The position numbers and the translations under genes were made by a program. The notes below the pieces were generated by a model. That model searched no databases, had not been told where the DNA came from, and saw nothing but the letters and a program-made list of their open reading frames with translations. From Amoebidium appalachense (lineage: Eukaryota > Ichthyosporea): a DNA stretch of 64,000 nucleotides. Of this stretch, positions 1 to 27,022 are shown in pieces. The stretch is taken from positions 8,866,001-8,930,000 of the forward strand of contig CAVNZM010000004.1 of NCBI GenBank assembly GCA_963693365.1. Direction: 5' to 3'. Each line of letters begins with the position of its first letter. The stretch's first letter is position 1.

Positions 1-2579
1 TAACTCTACAACATTTGATACCGTGGGACTTCAATACCCGCCGCCCCATTCAACCATGAGCGAGAGCGAGTGGACCTGGGAGAAATTTCTGGAATACGCC
101 AAAAAGATTGCCGCTGCAACGGTATGCATACATCCCCCCCCTCCCCCCCCCCCCCCCCCCCTCCCCCCCTTCTCTCCCTCCTCCCCCCTTCCCCTCCCCC
201 CCCCCCCCCCCCTTCCCCCCGCCTTTCCCCCACTACCCGGAGCGAAAACATCTGTGAATATTTACCCACCCAAACCACGGTGACCAAAATCTCTTTGTGT
301 AGAACTGAATTTCATTTTCTCCACCTCGTAGACTTGTAAGTACACACTATCCAGAAATTTGAAAATCATTAGAGATTAGCGCGAAATCATTCAATTAGGT
401 TTTCATTTCATTGACGGTATTCGTAAAATTTCGCACAGGGCAACTGGGGATTTACGTTCGTGCCCGGCACCCAAGGCGAGCAAGAGTTGATCAATCTGAT
501 CGCAAGATCTGGATCCGTTCTTCCTATCCTGCCGAAAAAGGAGAAAAACTCTGCCCAGGAAGGAGGCGAGACCTGGCGCGACTCAAAGATCGGCCTTTAC
601 GAATGCAACGTGGATAACCCCGAATTTGTGGCGGGTGTAGGAAGAACCCTCTACGAAATCGAAATGGGCAACGTCACAAACCCCAACAACAACCCCAAAA
701 ATTCAGTGTCACTGGCTGAGTGGGAGGCCAAATATCCCAACATTGACCCATGGACCCCCCCTTCCAAGAATATTTCGACAACAAGCACGAGGCCGTATAT
801 GGTATGGCGCTCACCACTGATCAGAAGTTTGATTGGATGCTGAACACGAGCCAGACCCAGATGAAGTATGCCATGATCCCAGGCGGCATTTCTCTGGGTG
901 CAAGCACTGGCGTCAGTATCACCAAACACGCAAATAACAGGTATTTGCTTCTCTTTTTTTTTTTCCCCTTCCCCTTACACTCCTTGGAGGCCACCACGGC
1001 CACCACTCGCATCTACCTTCTTTTTACCTTCATCCACATCCAGTATACTGAAGATCCTGAAAAACCCCCCCCCTCCCCCCCCCCCCGGCGCCTCCTCTTA
1101 TGCCCTCTCCCCACGCAACTATCACCTTCATCCATAACCCACCCAACAATACACATATAATAATATCCAACCATGACATTAAATAATAAACTATCCAACA
1201 GGACCCTGTCATGGGAGCTTGTAGACCTTCTAACCACGACACAACGGGAGTATATCATAAATGCAAACTATCTCAGCGACCTTCTCCCTCCATACAAGTC
1301 CGCATGGTCGAAATTTCCCTACGACAACAAGGAATGGAATGCCGACAAGCTCCAATATCCGCGGGTTGTATCTCTCACATATCCATACCCCATTCCCAAG
1401 GAGATGAGGGACGTGCTTCAGGCTAAGCCCTTCCGCACTATGGGACAGATGGTGAAAATGGGCAGCACATTTGAGGTATGTCTCACACAAGGCTATCTCG
1501 GCTATAAAAATACCAATCAGAAGAAGCCACACTCTTCCTTTTTTTTTTTTAGCCATCGAGTTTTAGTGACTACCCTCCCCCCCCCCCCCCCCTCCCCCCC
1601 CCCCCCCTCCCCCTCCCTTCAGAAAAAAGAAAAGAAAAGAAAAGAAAAGAAATGCAAAGGAAAATAAAATGGGCGAGAGAGAGGAAGAACAGGTTCAAAA
1701 GAGCAAAGAAAGAAGAACAAGTAAGAGCAAACAAGCAAGCAAGCAAACAAACAAACAAAAGAATTGGCAATAAGCCCCTGAAAGCAAAACCTCGACCCGA
1801 CTCCTCCCTACAAGCCACACACCAAGCCGCTAACATAAATCCCAACATTCCGAATGTTCAGGAGGCCGCAAAGACCGCCTGCAAAGTGATCGACCGCCTC
1901 CTTCTCCCCGATTGCACCGCCGATTACATCGTTCCAGATCTGACGCACCCGTGCGATCCGGTCTCCAACGCGAAAACCGTCACATTCCATCTGTCGACAG
2001 ATCCCGAAAGAATATGCAAGGGGGGTGCACCTCTCCCCCAGCCAATCACAGTGTCTTGTGATCACTTCACCGGCCAATCGCTGCCTGGGAAACTGCTCTA
2101 TGCTCTAGGGGGTGTGGGGCTGTTCCTTATGGCTGTGCTCGGCCTACTAGTCTTTATTTACCGTAACTCCAAGGCCATTAAGGGCGCAAGTTATTTCTAC
2201 TCTCAACGTACGTGCCCCCTTCACCTCCCCTCCCCCCTCTCCTCCCCCTCCCCTTCCCCCTCTCTCCATACTCTCATCACCCTCCCCCCAACCACTCTAA
2301 TCATCTCCTGCATCCCCCCCCCCCCCCCCCCCCCCCTCCCTCCCTCCTTCCCCCCAACTCCGGGTTCCCTTCCTCTTCAACCAAAGGTCTGTAGGGCCTA
2401 GCCATCAAGAACCATATGTCCCTTTCCACCTGAAAAGACCTTTTTGTCTTGTGTTGCCCGTTACCCTTACCCCCCCCCCCCCCCCCCCCCTCCCCCTGTC
2501 CCCTCCGGAACCCACCCACCCGGAACACCCTCCTCCCCTTCTATGTTACCACCCCTCAAAGAAGGCTGCCCCCCCCCCC

Positions 2580-2612
<33 letters not shown>

Positions 2613-4063
2613 CCCCCCCACCTTCTCCCAGACCGATTTACTTCCATGCAACCGGGCATGGTTGCTCTGTGTCGTGCATCTGTAAGCACATATGCATTCT
2701 CCGCTGCACTGCATTAGTTTGCACACACATATTCACCGTTTTGCTCACCTTGCTTGCATATGCAACCCTGCTCGTCTTTGATCAAGACGGGTTGACCCTC
2801 CCAAGTTCAGTTGATGCTGCTGTCTGAGTTGGAGAGTCGTATATACGCGGGCTAAAGGGTCGAAACTCAGACGCAATTGATGACTTGGGCCCTCCCTGAG
2901 GATGGGCTCTGCTTATGACGCATACTGTGCGCATGGCTGATGTTGCATACTTGAATGTTTGCCTTTACATGTGTCCTTCATGTATGCGTACTTCGTACCG
3001 TGTTCCGCATTCAAACCCCCCCCCCCCCCCCCATCTATCCCTTAACTCAGCCCCGCCTGCCACTAGAAAACTCGCAAACTCGGATTCACCTGTCCAGGAG
3101 ATGCACGATAATTAAAAGACTAAGAAAATGAAAGAGGGGGCGTGCCAAAAAACAAGTCAGTTAACCCAGTAAAAACCCCGAACATTCACAATCCCTCTCA
3201 CCACCTTTATACATGCACACATTGCTAAAAATACCGTCCAATCCCCTTCCTCCCTCAGTGATGATCATTGGTGGAGCCATCACCATCACTGGCCTCTTCT
3301 TCATGCCCGGTGAGCCCGCTGTGTGGAAGGAGATAGCTCAGCTGTGGTTTGTGTGCATCGGAGACACCATGATTTTTGCATCCGTCATCGTAAAACTATA
3401 CCGTATCAACAGTAAGATACCCCCTCCCCCCCCCCCCCCCCCCCTCCCTCCCCCTCCTTTCCCCCCCTTCCTCCATCTCCCTTCCCCCCCCCCCCCCCCC
3501 CCCACTCCCCCTTCCCCATCCCCCCCCCCCCCTGCCCCCTCTCCTCCTTTATCCCTCCCACCCCCCTCCCCCCACCTTCCCCTCCCCCCTCCCACCACCA
3601 CCACCCCGTCCCTCCTCCTTTCCCCCGTTCCTTCTCTTCATCCAAGCCACATTTGATCGGCCGTGCCTTTTTTCCCATTGGCAGCGAAATATTAGCTTGA
3701 TCATGAGAGCTGCCCCGGCCTATGCTTCCTGCACTGAAGGCACAAAGATCCCCCCCTCTTCTTCTCCCCCTCCCCCCCCCCCCCAGGCCTCTCCCCCTCC
3801 TTTTCTCCCCCCCCCTCCCCCCCCATTGCTTCCCCTCTTCCTTTCCCACAATATTCCTCCTATATCTCGCTTCCACCCACAGAACCACTATCCCCACATA
3901 CACATAGAACTCCACTAATCCCCCCCCCCCCCCCCCCTCTGCCCCCGCCCGGCCTCCCGCGCAGAGATCTTCCTTGGTGGCCGTGCCGAGCGTCTTCACC
4001 TCACCGACCGCTACCTCCTTGGCCCCTGGGCTCTCCTGGTGGCAATCGAGGTATAGCAAGCAG

Positions 4064-4108
<45 letters not shown>

Positions 4109-4394
4109 CCCCTCTCCCCCCCCCCCCCCCCCTCCGCGGTACCCCACCCTATTTTGTAACTATGTAACCCCCACCTCTTCCTCCCCCCTCCCACCCCTGC
4201 CCCCCACCCCCCCGCCGTACACTATATTTTACACCCCCCCCCCCCCCCCCCCCCCCCCGTCACCCTCAGCACGCGAATCATGCAAAGGATCCACCCCCCT
4301 TCTTGATACAACCGGCAACTTCCCCTTCCCCCCCCCTCCCCCCCCTCCCCCCCTCCCCCCCCCGCCCTCCTCCCCCCCCCCCCTCCCCCCCCCC

Positions 4395-4425
<31 letters not shown>

Positions 4426-5609
4426 CCCCTCCCCTCCCTCCCCCCCCCCCCCCCCCAAAAAAAAAAAAAAAAAAAAAAAAAACAACTTTAATACCTTAGA
4501 AGCAATAAAAACCACCCACATACCCGTGCCATCTCACTAAAGTGCACACCCACAGGTCGGGCTTCTTCTGTTCTTCACCTTCATCGTGCCCATCGAACTG
4601 ACCCAAAAATACCGCGAGGCCATCTACGAATACGACGGCAGCCCGTTCTATTTGCGCAAAATCCCCATCCCGGCCGTGACCCTGGGCAGTGATGCCGCAT
4701 ACTACCTGTGCCTGGCCTACATAGACGTGTTGGTATTGGTCGCTGCCGCCACCGCCTTCCGTATTAGGCATGTGCCGATTCACTTTAAGGAGGTAAGAGA
4801 CTTGCATACCCCTGTATTCTTTAATGGGGTGAAAATGGGTTGCCCGATCGCATTGTTCGCTGGAACACCCAAATGGGAAGCTCTTCCTCCCTCCTTCCCC
4901 TCCTGCTTCCCAACCCCCCCCCCCCCCCCCCCCCCCCTCACACACACAACCATACAGGACCCCACCCTTTCCCCTTACCATATCAGAGATTTCTTTTCCC
5001 CGAGTCCTCCACAAGTGTCCCCCTATAACCAAGAAGAAACACTCTCTTAACTACTTTTCCAGCTTTCTCACAGCTTTTGAGTAGGACTCCCCGTCATCAC
5101 CACCAATGCCTCCCTATTACCCCCTCCCTTCTCCTTCCCCTCCCCCCCTCTCCCCCTCCCCTCCCCCAGCTGCAAAAAAGCACCCACTTTAACCTGGTTT
5201 TAAAATCTTAACAGACGAAGATCATTGGTGCGGCATCAGTGCAGATGGTCGTAGGGGTGATGATCCTCATTCCCGTCGACGTGCTGATCAACAATCACGC
5301 CCTGTGCACCCTTGTGCTCGGCCTGACTTTTTGGTGAGTCCTCCAATCATCTGTCTGTTTCATGTTTACGAATGTTTAAATTTGTGTTCAAATGCACGTG
5401 CATTCTAAAACATCATACCAGGATGACGAGAAATCATAGCGGATATTTATTTGCGTAAATTCCTTAGTCCGGGACAAGACTATAAATAGATTTGGCCCAC
5501 CGTAGCAGTAAGAATGATTCATTTGGCAGCTCTGTTCTACATCCACCATACATTATGCTAAACCAATTAATTGGCCTGACCCATCAATAGAGCTTCTACT
5601 AACAACTCC

Positions 5610-5640
<31 letters not shown>

Positions 5641-6156
5641 AAAAAAAAAACCCACAGGATTTCTGTTGTGTTTTTCGAGATCATCATGTTTGGGCCCAAG
5701 CTCCTCCACGTAATCGACATCATCCGTCTGAGCAGCTACAGCAACAGCAGCAGATCGCGATCTGGGCCGGGGGCAAAGGCGCGATCGGGCCAGAAGAGGG
5801 AGAGCAGCGGGAGCACCTCGGAGACTGGAAACGAGACCAACAACAAGAGTATAAATGGCGGGATCGATTCCGCTGCAACCAAGAAATTGCAAGAGGAAGT
5901 TGCGGCATTAAGCCTGAAACTCGCGCGCGCGACAGAGCTCAACACGCGATTGGCCAATATGCATGCTGGATGGAAGGCGGACCCAGCGGCCAATCACGCG
6001 CATGGATCTACAACTCCCACCAATCAGATCCCAGGATCTTTGGCCGCTGGGCTCGATGTGTATAGCCACCCGGCGGTTACTAGGGAGGTCTCCAACAATC
6101 CATCCTTTATGACGAGCAACGCCTCTCTGTTGGATCATTCGGGGCCCCTCCAATAG
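1..6156 (+). CDS. Class C (GABA-B-like) GPCR with bacterial-type solute-binding ectodomain, 5' truncated
   Basis: Nine exons are joined by in-phase GT-AG junctions: 1-121, 439-940, 1202-1475, 1862-2207, 3259-3411, 3965-4050, 4556-4792, 5215-5333, 5658-6156 (stop TAG). The 5' end lies outside the window. Exons 1-3 resemble the C-terminal half of an extracellular solute-binding protein: TWEKFLEYAKKI, then NWGFTFVPGTQGEQ, later an ISLGASTGVSI stretch and a WELVDLLTTTQREY helix. Exon 4 adds a Cys-rich linker and TM1 (LYALGGVGLFLMAVLGLLVF). Later exons give the remaining helices with class C features: a VIVKLYRIN loop after TM3, FRIRHVPIHFKE before TM6 and FGPKL after TM7. The tail has a leucine-rich coiled coil (LQEEVAALSLKLARATELN), as in GABA-B receptors, which pair through such a segment. 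The role is inferred to be ligand sensing at the plasma membrane with G-protein coupling. A one-base offset in the C run at 755-761 breaks the frame of exon 2. Confidence 0.85.
2640..3032 (+). repeat. Dispersed intronic repeat copy ending in a C run
   Basis: This block lies in the intron between receptor exons 2207 and 3259. It closely matches the tandem array at 11.9-14.4 kb: the same segment with GATCAAGACGGGTTGACC, GTCGAAACTCAGACGCAA, GGATGGGCTCTGCTTATG and GCGTACTTCGTACCGTG, then CGCATTCAAA and a C run. GGGTCGAAACTC loosely resembles a Pol III B box. No protein is encoded. Confidence 0.75.
4392..4482 (+). repeat. Composite poly-C / poly-A tract
   Basis: A long C-rich run with scattered T passes directly into an uninterrupted A run, within a receptor intron. 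The same C-then-A junction recurs at about 5608-5650, 7122-7197, 10900-10947, 15607-15671, 20288-20352, 21095-21141, 46390-46469, 52563-52619 and 61257-61310. Confidence 0.9.
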
Positions 6157-6254
6157 CCAAGCAACAACGGTCTGAATATTCTTGGGACCCCGTTCCGCAA
6201 CGATTAATGGATGGTTTATATATGGGACGTGTATACCATGAGAGATATGGGAGC

Positions 6255-6256
<2 letters not shown>

Positions 6257-6309
<53 letters not shown>

Positions 6310-6337
6310 ACGGTGTGTGTGTGTGTGTGTGTGTGTT

Positions 6338-6372
<35 letters not shown>
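6257..6372 (+). repeat. (GT)n microsatellite
   Basis: Nearly pure GT dinucleotide repeat with two short interruptions, about 100 nt downstream of the receptor stop codon and so probably in its 3' UTR or just beyond. Confidence 0.95.
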
Positions 6373-6375
<3 letters not shown>

Positions 6376-6730
6376 CATAGAGGTTCATGCATCCCGGTAG
6401 GCAAGTCAGACGAATGAAGGGAGTGGTTATGTCATCTGGTTTACCACTTGCACTTTTTCTTATTTGGCTAAGTACGTACGACAGATATAGTCCAGAGGAC
6501 CAGTTTGACTCTTTTGGGGTACTATGCAATTATGTGAATGCATGTTGGCGCCCGAGATATGCAAAAAGGGGCGAAGATAATATCATGTACGCAGGATGTC
6601 AGTGGTGGTGGTAGTGGTGTGCACACACGCGAAACTTAAAACACGGCAGGACTTTATCATAACTGATATTGCTATCTAACATGAATGCTATCATGGGGGG
6701 GAGGGGGGATAGGAACTTCTGAGGAGGGCC

Positions 6731-6764
<34 letters not shown>

Positions 6765-7165
6765 GATGCCCCTCTCAAAGCCTAACTAATCATAAAGCAA
6801 GCTTGAAATAATTGCTAACCAACCACTGATAATCGGCCCGGGGCCGGCAGCCCAGGTAGGACCTTACTTATTATTAACTAACTAAATCACCCTGTTTGTT
6901 ATTGTGAAATTGAGACTGTTGTTGATTATTATACTACATAGTAGGTGCACTTGCACTCTAGTGTGCACTTTTCATGAATGCTAGCCTGGCGGTGATCACT
7001 AGGGGGTTAAAATCAAATAAAATGGCATTCTGAAAAACATCTCTGAGGAGTGTTGACATTGTGGCGCAAAAGTTTAATACTGCGCATGCAAGAAGCTTGA
7101 AAAGCAGAAGTTGCTAAACAGGTCCCCCCCCCCCCCCCCCCCCCCCTCCCCCCAACCACCACCAC

Positions 7166-7199
<34 letters not shown>

Positions 7200-7205
7200 A
7201 AGGGG

Positions 7206-7255
<50 letters not shown>

Positions 7256-7329
7256 AGAAGGAAAAGAAGAAGAACAACTTCGAAGGAGGAGGAGAAGGAG
7301 AAAAGAAAAGAAGATGCCAAAAGTTTCTC

Positions 7330-7957
7330 GAGATATCCTTTTAAATACCCTTACTTATCTCCTTTATTTTTCTCTTCTACTTGTTATCAGCAGTATGCCA
7401 CTTGGTTTCATACTCAATATCCTTTGCTTCATCGTTGTGATAAAGAGTATCATGGTAGGGCTCTTGAGCATGTGCTTCTTTTTATATTAGAGACTCGTCT
7501 ATTTTCTTTACAATCGTTGTGTAAATTAGCTACTTTATATTTATCCTTCCTCTCGTAAATCTACCACACTTACCGATTTTGCAATCCTAACCCCTCCTTG
7601 TGACATAGCTTGGAAATGTTCATTTTGGCGCTGTAACCTTTGTTTCCATAAATGTTTGTGCCACTTTTGTGCAGAACCTTTTTCTCGTAAACACTTAGAT
7701 AGATGTATTTATTTATCTCAGATTATTCCGTTAGAAATTAGAAGACTGGCTTATTTAGATAATCCTGCTATTACGTCAATTGACTATCTGTTGAACCACG
7801 GTATGTTTAATGAGTTTTCTAGGGTGTATGATTATTTAAGTCGTTATCTCCTCCGTATCCGAGAGTGAGGGCTTTTGTATTTTTCTTCTCCGAGATATCG
7901 GTGATATCTCGATGGCTTCTATTTTGCTGAGCATATCAATAAAGTCATTATAAAAAA
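7330..7957 (+). mobile_element. 5'-truncated, decayed non-LTR retrotransposon 3' end (tentative)
   Basis: This block is AT-rich compared with its flanks. At 7656-7868 it encodes a short peptide with a CHFC...H...C zinc-knuckle-like motif (C-x2-C-x7-H-x3-C) of the kind found at the C-terminus of LINE reverse transcriptases. Upstream reading frames carry similar Leu/Tyr-rich peptide broken by stops and a frame change. It ends with AATAAA near 7938 followed by a short A run at about 7950-7957, as expected of a polyadenylated retroposed copy. No reverse-transcriptase core is left, so the family assignment is an inference. Confidence 0.4.
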
Positions 7958-8987
7958 ATTTTTTTCTCGAAGCTCGCGAGCTCATAAGATCTAGCACAGT
8001 ATGTATGATATTTCGGGCCCCCCAGACGACACCACACTACGGTAACACTCCTCTATTGCTGACCCCTGTATGTGTATAATTATCTCTAGGTCTTTGCCAA
8101 GGCCATTTTATAACCCCAAGTACCGCGGGTAGCTAGACAATACAGTATGTAGACAATTGTAAGCATGGCAATATGATGTATACACGTATACGTATCTGTA
8201 TGCGTCACCAGGCTACGTACGGTAGTGTATACACATAGTACATGTGGATACTAACAGCCACTGTCATGGCATATGCTTCTATTAGTTATTTGCGAATCAT
8301 TCGGAAACGTCGCTCAGTATAATACATATACATACATACATACATAGCAGCCAACTATCCCGGTCACGTCATATCTAAAAACAAATACTGGACCCTATGA
8401 TGACATCACGAATCCAACCTTGGCATGAGGTCAATCTACATCATTTTAGACTATTCAAGGATGATGACATCATCACGACCTTTGAGAATGAACATCTCGC
8501 TTCTACAAATAGTGTTGGCCCGGGTACCATATCAGGTGTTTGGCTCGTTGTTCGTGTCATGGTTGAAAACCACGCCTAATTTCTTCAACATCTGAAAACA
8601 CTGCTAGAGCAACCTTAAAACAAAAAGGTTACTTGGTCACCTATAGTGGAAAGTCAACGGAGATATTTGTAGGTTTGTTTTCACCTCTCCAACTTACTAC
8701 GGCATCACCATGGCCATGTTTCGTCACCAGCGACCTCTTCGTGTGTGAATAAGTTGAACCCCATACTTGCACCTTGTGTAGTTCTCGAACAGCCTAGTTT
8801 ATAACGCCCCTCCCCGTTACCCATCGACCTGCAAACAACCATTTATTTCTTGTTCTGCTGTGCCATCTTTACTCGTTTACTTTCTGACTATCTAACACAA
8901 CCATTACGGTTCCACTTCCAGGATACCCTACTTGTGTTTGTATTTACTCCTTCCATTTCTAGATACCTTTTCTTTCTTTCTTCCAAC

Positions 8988-23121
<14,134 letters not shown>

Positions 23122-23498
23122 CTTTAAGATTTATTGGGTTTAAAATGTTAAGGGTTTGATGTTAGTGGTTTGGGAAGGGGTTTTGTGTTGTGTGGGTATG
23201 CGTGGAGAGCAAAAAAGTTTAAGTTTGTCTCAGTGACTTGAAATCTTCGCTACTTTGATCTAGAACTGGGGCTTGTGGTGTGCGTGTGTGTGTGGAGAAC
23301 AGGAAGGCAATGATGATGCGGTAGTGGCGCTTAATTTTGGATGCATTAAGTGGTTTACGGTGTTTGTTTGTAGTGTGTGCACGTGCGTGTTGTGCTTGAT
23401 TGTGTGTGTTGTGTTATTATAGAACGGAAGGTGTTTTTATTGGCAGTAACTGTTACAGTTATGGATGGGAATCATGGTGGGTTTAGGGCTAACACCTA

Positions 23499-23565
23499 CT
23501 GAGGCGGTGTCTCCTTTCTTTTTTTTTTTTTTTTTTTTTTTACTTAAAAGGGATTCTGTGTAAAG
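23499..23565 (+). mobile_element. Poly-T-cored miniature inverted-repeat element (degenerate copy)
   Basis: It begins CTGAGGCGGTGTCTCCTTT, directly preceded by TA, then a T run, then TTAAAAGGGA. The left end and core are identical in kind to the better-preserved copy at 34072-34154; the right end has decayed. Confidence 0.5.
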
Positions 23566-23637
23566 CCTTTGAATGTGTCTTATATGTGCCTTCTTATCTG
23601 AAGGGTTCTGTCTGCCATATTTGGGTTTTGATTGCAA

Positions 23638-23707
23638 GAAAACAGAAATTATAACGGTTTAGAAAACAGAAATTATAACGGTTAAGAAAACAGAAATTAT
23701 AACGGTT
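23638..23707 (+). repeat. 24-bp tandem repeat, three copies, with AACGGTT motif
   Basis: The unit AACAGAAATTATAACGGTTT repeats at 23641, 23665 and 23689 with a 24-bp period and almost no divergence. Each unit carries AACGGTT, which fits the core consensus of Myb-family DNA-binding proteins. Confidence 0.9.
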
Positions 23708-25219
23708 CTGAGATGGCGGGTTTGTACGTAGAGCAGGCCCGACCATATCCCCGTTTTTACGGTAAAAAATACCCTAAACTTTTCAAAAATACCATCAAAA
23801 TTTCAGTTTATGGTAAGCCTCCGCAAATTTCATGGTAAGCTTAAAAAGGATAGAAAAAGCTCAAATAAATTGAAAATGCCGGCATTTGTATGTCTTACCT
23901 ACAAACGTTACTGAGATGGTTAAAGGAAATTTCACTATTTCGTATACTTTTTTATCTGTTTCTGAAGTGACTTTCGAGATTGTGAGAGAATCTTGGACTT
24001 GCCATCGAATGTTTTGCCATTTTGAGCCATATTCACAATGGTCCAATCAGAAAATTGCATTGACAGCCGATGATTTCGATGTCGTCATGGACTCGTCAAG
24101 TCGGCAAACACCCCTTGTAGTTACACCATATACAAGGTATCGTTATTAAATTGAAGTTCAATTTTTTTTCGCATAAGACGAAGCATAAGTGTATTTTCTA
24201 ATCTCGTGCAACCTTTATTTGGCTAGTTCCTATCGACTTCAGGTTCACATTAGAGCACAAACTTGGTCGTCTCCGTAGGCTGGTGACCTCGATCTCGATC
24301 TTGTGAAATTTACGGTCCTCAAGAGGTTAAAGTTTCTTCTCGGGCCTCTTTGAGTCAGACTCTGAGTCTCTGAGTGCTATGTAAATGTTGTTAGTGTGTA
24401 GTGGTGTATGTAGTTTGAGGATGAATTCGAAATTTTCAGTTCGGAAGCTGCATGGGTTTGAACGCTAGCGACAGTCCCTGGGATGATATAATGAATCTAC
24501 AATTACGAGTCTGAACTTTGTCGCATTGTGATGTTCGTGTAAATATGTTTTGAAGAATTCTCAGTACACAGTGACTATGTCAGAGTTAATTTTCACTCTC
24601 CCAAATTCCCGCCCAAATTTCCATGTTGGCTAAATCGGTGTGATCGCGCGCAAATTATTGGTCGATACAATTTTTTGAGATTGTGAATATTTCTACTTCT
24701 TTGGTTGTTGAATATGTCGGAACTTGCGCATGCAAGGTGACCACTCCCGGTGCCGCTTGCATGTGCTGCAGCACCACGGTACGTACCCGGCCCTGGCACG
24801 GCCCGCGAATCATTGAATGAACTTTCAAACATGAAACCAAAATTTGCAAAACCCGAACCGAGCATTTTTTTAATCGAAATTTATAAACTTAACACCATCA
24901 CGACCAATGAACCTCCGCCACCACCATGCATGCTAATAGGCCTACATTAACACGCCCGGGGAAGGCTTACCCGGACTATGTGTACTATGATCTGGCGGGG
25001 CCATCATCACCACTAGTAATGCCACGCTCTGCCGAGCTTTGGCTTAACTTCGAAGCGAGACGAGAATTTTCTGGAAGGTGCTGTGTGCGTGTGTGCCAGT
25101 GTTGGAGGGAGGGCAACAATTTAAAGAAAAAAAAGGACTGTTCGGATATTTTTTTTCTATCTGGCTGTATCCTGCCTCCCCCCTTCTTCTCTCCCCCCCC
25201 TCCCCCCCCCCCCCCCCCC

Positions 25220-25250
<31 letters not shown>

Positions 25251-25506
25251 TTCACTTCTCCCTCCATTCCCGGCCTTTTCTGTCTTCTCCTCAACGTCGT
25301 TCTTTCTCTGTCCCCCTCCCCTGTCTCCCTTCCTCCCAGAGAGAGTCTGCCTCCCCATCTATTCCCCTTTCCTTCTCCTCCCCCCCTTCCCCTTTCTCCT
25401 TTCCTCCCCTTCCCCCCCTTTTTTTTTGGTATGTATGTGTGTTTGGCTGGCCCTAAATTTACCCATAAATGGATGTGTGTGTGTGTGCGTGTGTGTGTGT
25501 GTGTGT

Positions 25507-25551
<45 letters not shown>

Positions 25552-25671
25552 GTGTGTACAGCTGATGGGAAACAAACGTTTTCCAAAAACGTATTTGATC
25601 GGGGGGGGGAGGGGGGAGGGGAGGGGAGGGTTATTCCTCTAGCCCTTTTTTTTTTTGGGTCAGTAACTGCC

Positions 25672-25717
<46 letters not shown>

Positions 25718-25923
25718 TATGGCTGGGGGGAGGTGCGTGTGGGTGGGTGGGTGGGGGTGGGGGGGGTGGGGGGGGAAGGGGGGGAGGGGGGAAGGAAGAG
25801 GGGGGGACTGGTTGCTTCAAGTTGGGAGGTTTTTTTTTGGATATGAAAGGTGCGTGTGTGGGTGGGTGGGTACGTGCGTGCGTGTGTGCGTGTACGTATG
25901 CGTGCGGGGGGAGGTTGTTTTTT

Positions 25924-25981
<58 letters not shown>

Positions 25982-26327
25982 TGGTACTTTGATGTACGGC
26001 CTTTTTTTTTTTTTTTTTTTCCAGTTTATTTGTTGGCGAAATGAATTCTTTTGGGGGGCTGCCCATTTGTTCGGTAATGCATAATATGTTTACTATATTT
26101 ATATACTATTTATTTTTATATGTCGAGTTGGATATAACATGTACACACGGTCGAGGAAGTGGAAAATGAATGGGAGAAGGGAGGAAGGGGGGAGGGGGGA
26201 GGGGGGGGGGGGGGGGGGGGGGGCTGGCGGAGGAGAAGGGAAAAGGGGGGTGAACCGGTGAGTGGGTGGGTGGGTAAGAAAATACGTTTTTTTTTGGTGC
26301 GGGGGGGATGGAAATTAAACGTGTCAC

Positions 26328-26398
<71 letters not shown>

Positions 26399-26698
26399 CA
26401 AACAAACGTGTTTGTGTGTGTGTCTGTATGTGTGTACGTGTACGTGTTTGTGGGTGTGAGTGGAGGGGGAGGAGGGGGGAGGGGGGTAGGGTACCGCAAC
26501 AGGTACCGTAAACGTCTACATATCCTCACAAACACTTTATGGATAACTTGATACTGCTTTTTTTATCACTGTAAAATAATCAATAACAGACTTTAAATTT
26601 AATAATTTTTTCAAACAAAAGATTAAAAAAAGGGTTCCATATTCATGCAAATCATTATCTGCCGACCAATAGGATGTGTTCTATATTTTGAATCTAAA

Positions 26699-27022
26699 GG
26701 ATCCCTCAAAACTCGTACTACAAACTTTAAGGGGGTGTGTATGCCTGTAACAAGACTTTGACCAAAATTCCCAATAATTGGGTCCAGGCTGCGAGAAATT
26801 CCGTTACACACATAGGTGTGCGACCATGTATGCATATAGGATGTCAGATGCGGAGAAAAGGTAACAATCGGCCACGGGTCTATGGTTTTATCACAGGGAG
26901 GCTTCAAATTCCGAAGGTAACGTTACACACATAGATTTCTGGGGCTTCGAATTCCGGGAGGAGAGATGGAATTGCGCTAGTACACACATTTACCCCCCAA
27001 CATATGAAGTTTTGAGGGATCC
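26699..27022 (+). repeat. Possible foldback / MITE-like element
   Basis: GGATCCCTCAAAACT at 26699-26713 is matched by its perfect reverse complement at 27008-27022. Between them are direct repeats: GTTACACACATAG twice (about 26803 and 26922) and a GGCTTC-AATTCCG stretch twice (about 26900 and 26943). No coding capacity is seen. Confidence 0.4.

Larger units (their letters stand above)
6157..8987. other. Intergenic region between receptor and MED8-like gene
   Basis: No gene is supported here. It holds a GT microsatellite (6257-6372), a G run (6731-6762), a C/A/G homopolymer block (about 7122-7254) and a retrotransposon relic (7330-7957). The stretch 7958-8987 is mixed-composition DNA with no recognisable coding or RNA feature; it should include the promoter and 5' leader of the downstream gene. 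Confidence 0.6.

Noticed and set aside
23886-24149. 87-codon open frame in AT-rich intergenic DNA
   Set aside because: No recognisable motif, and overlapping open frames on the other strand are of similar size; compatible with chance.
24926-25076. Possible first exon starting MHANRPTLTRPGKAYPDYVY
   Set aside because: The stretch looks protein-like and is followed by a GTGCTG that could be a donor, but no continuing exon or homologue is recognisable before the repeat-rich DNA.
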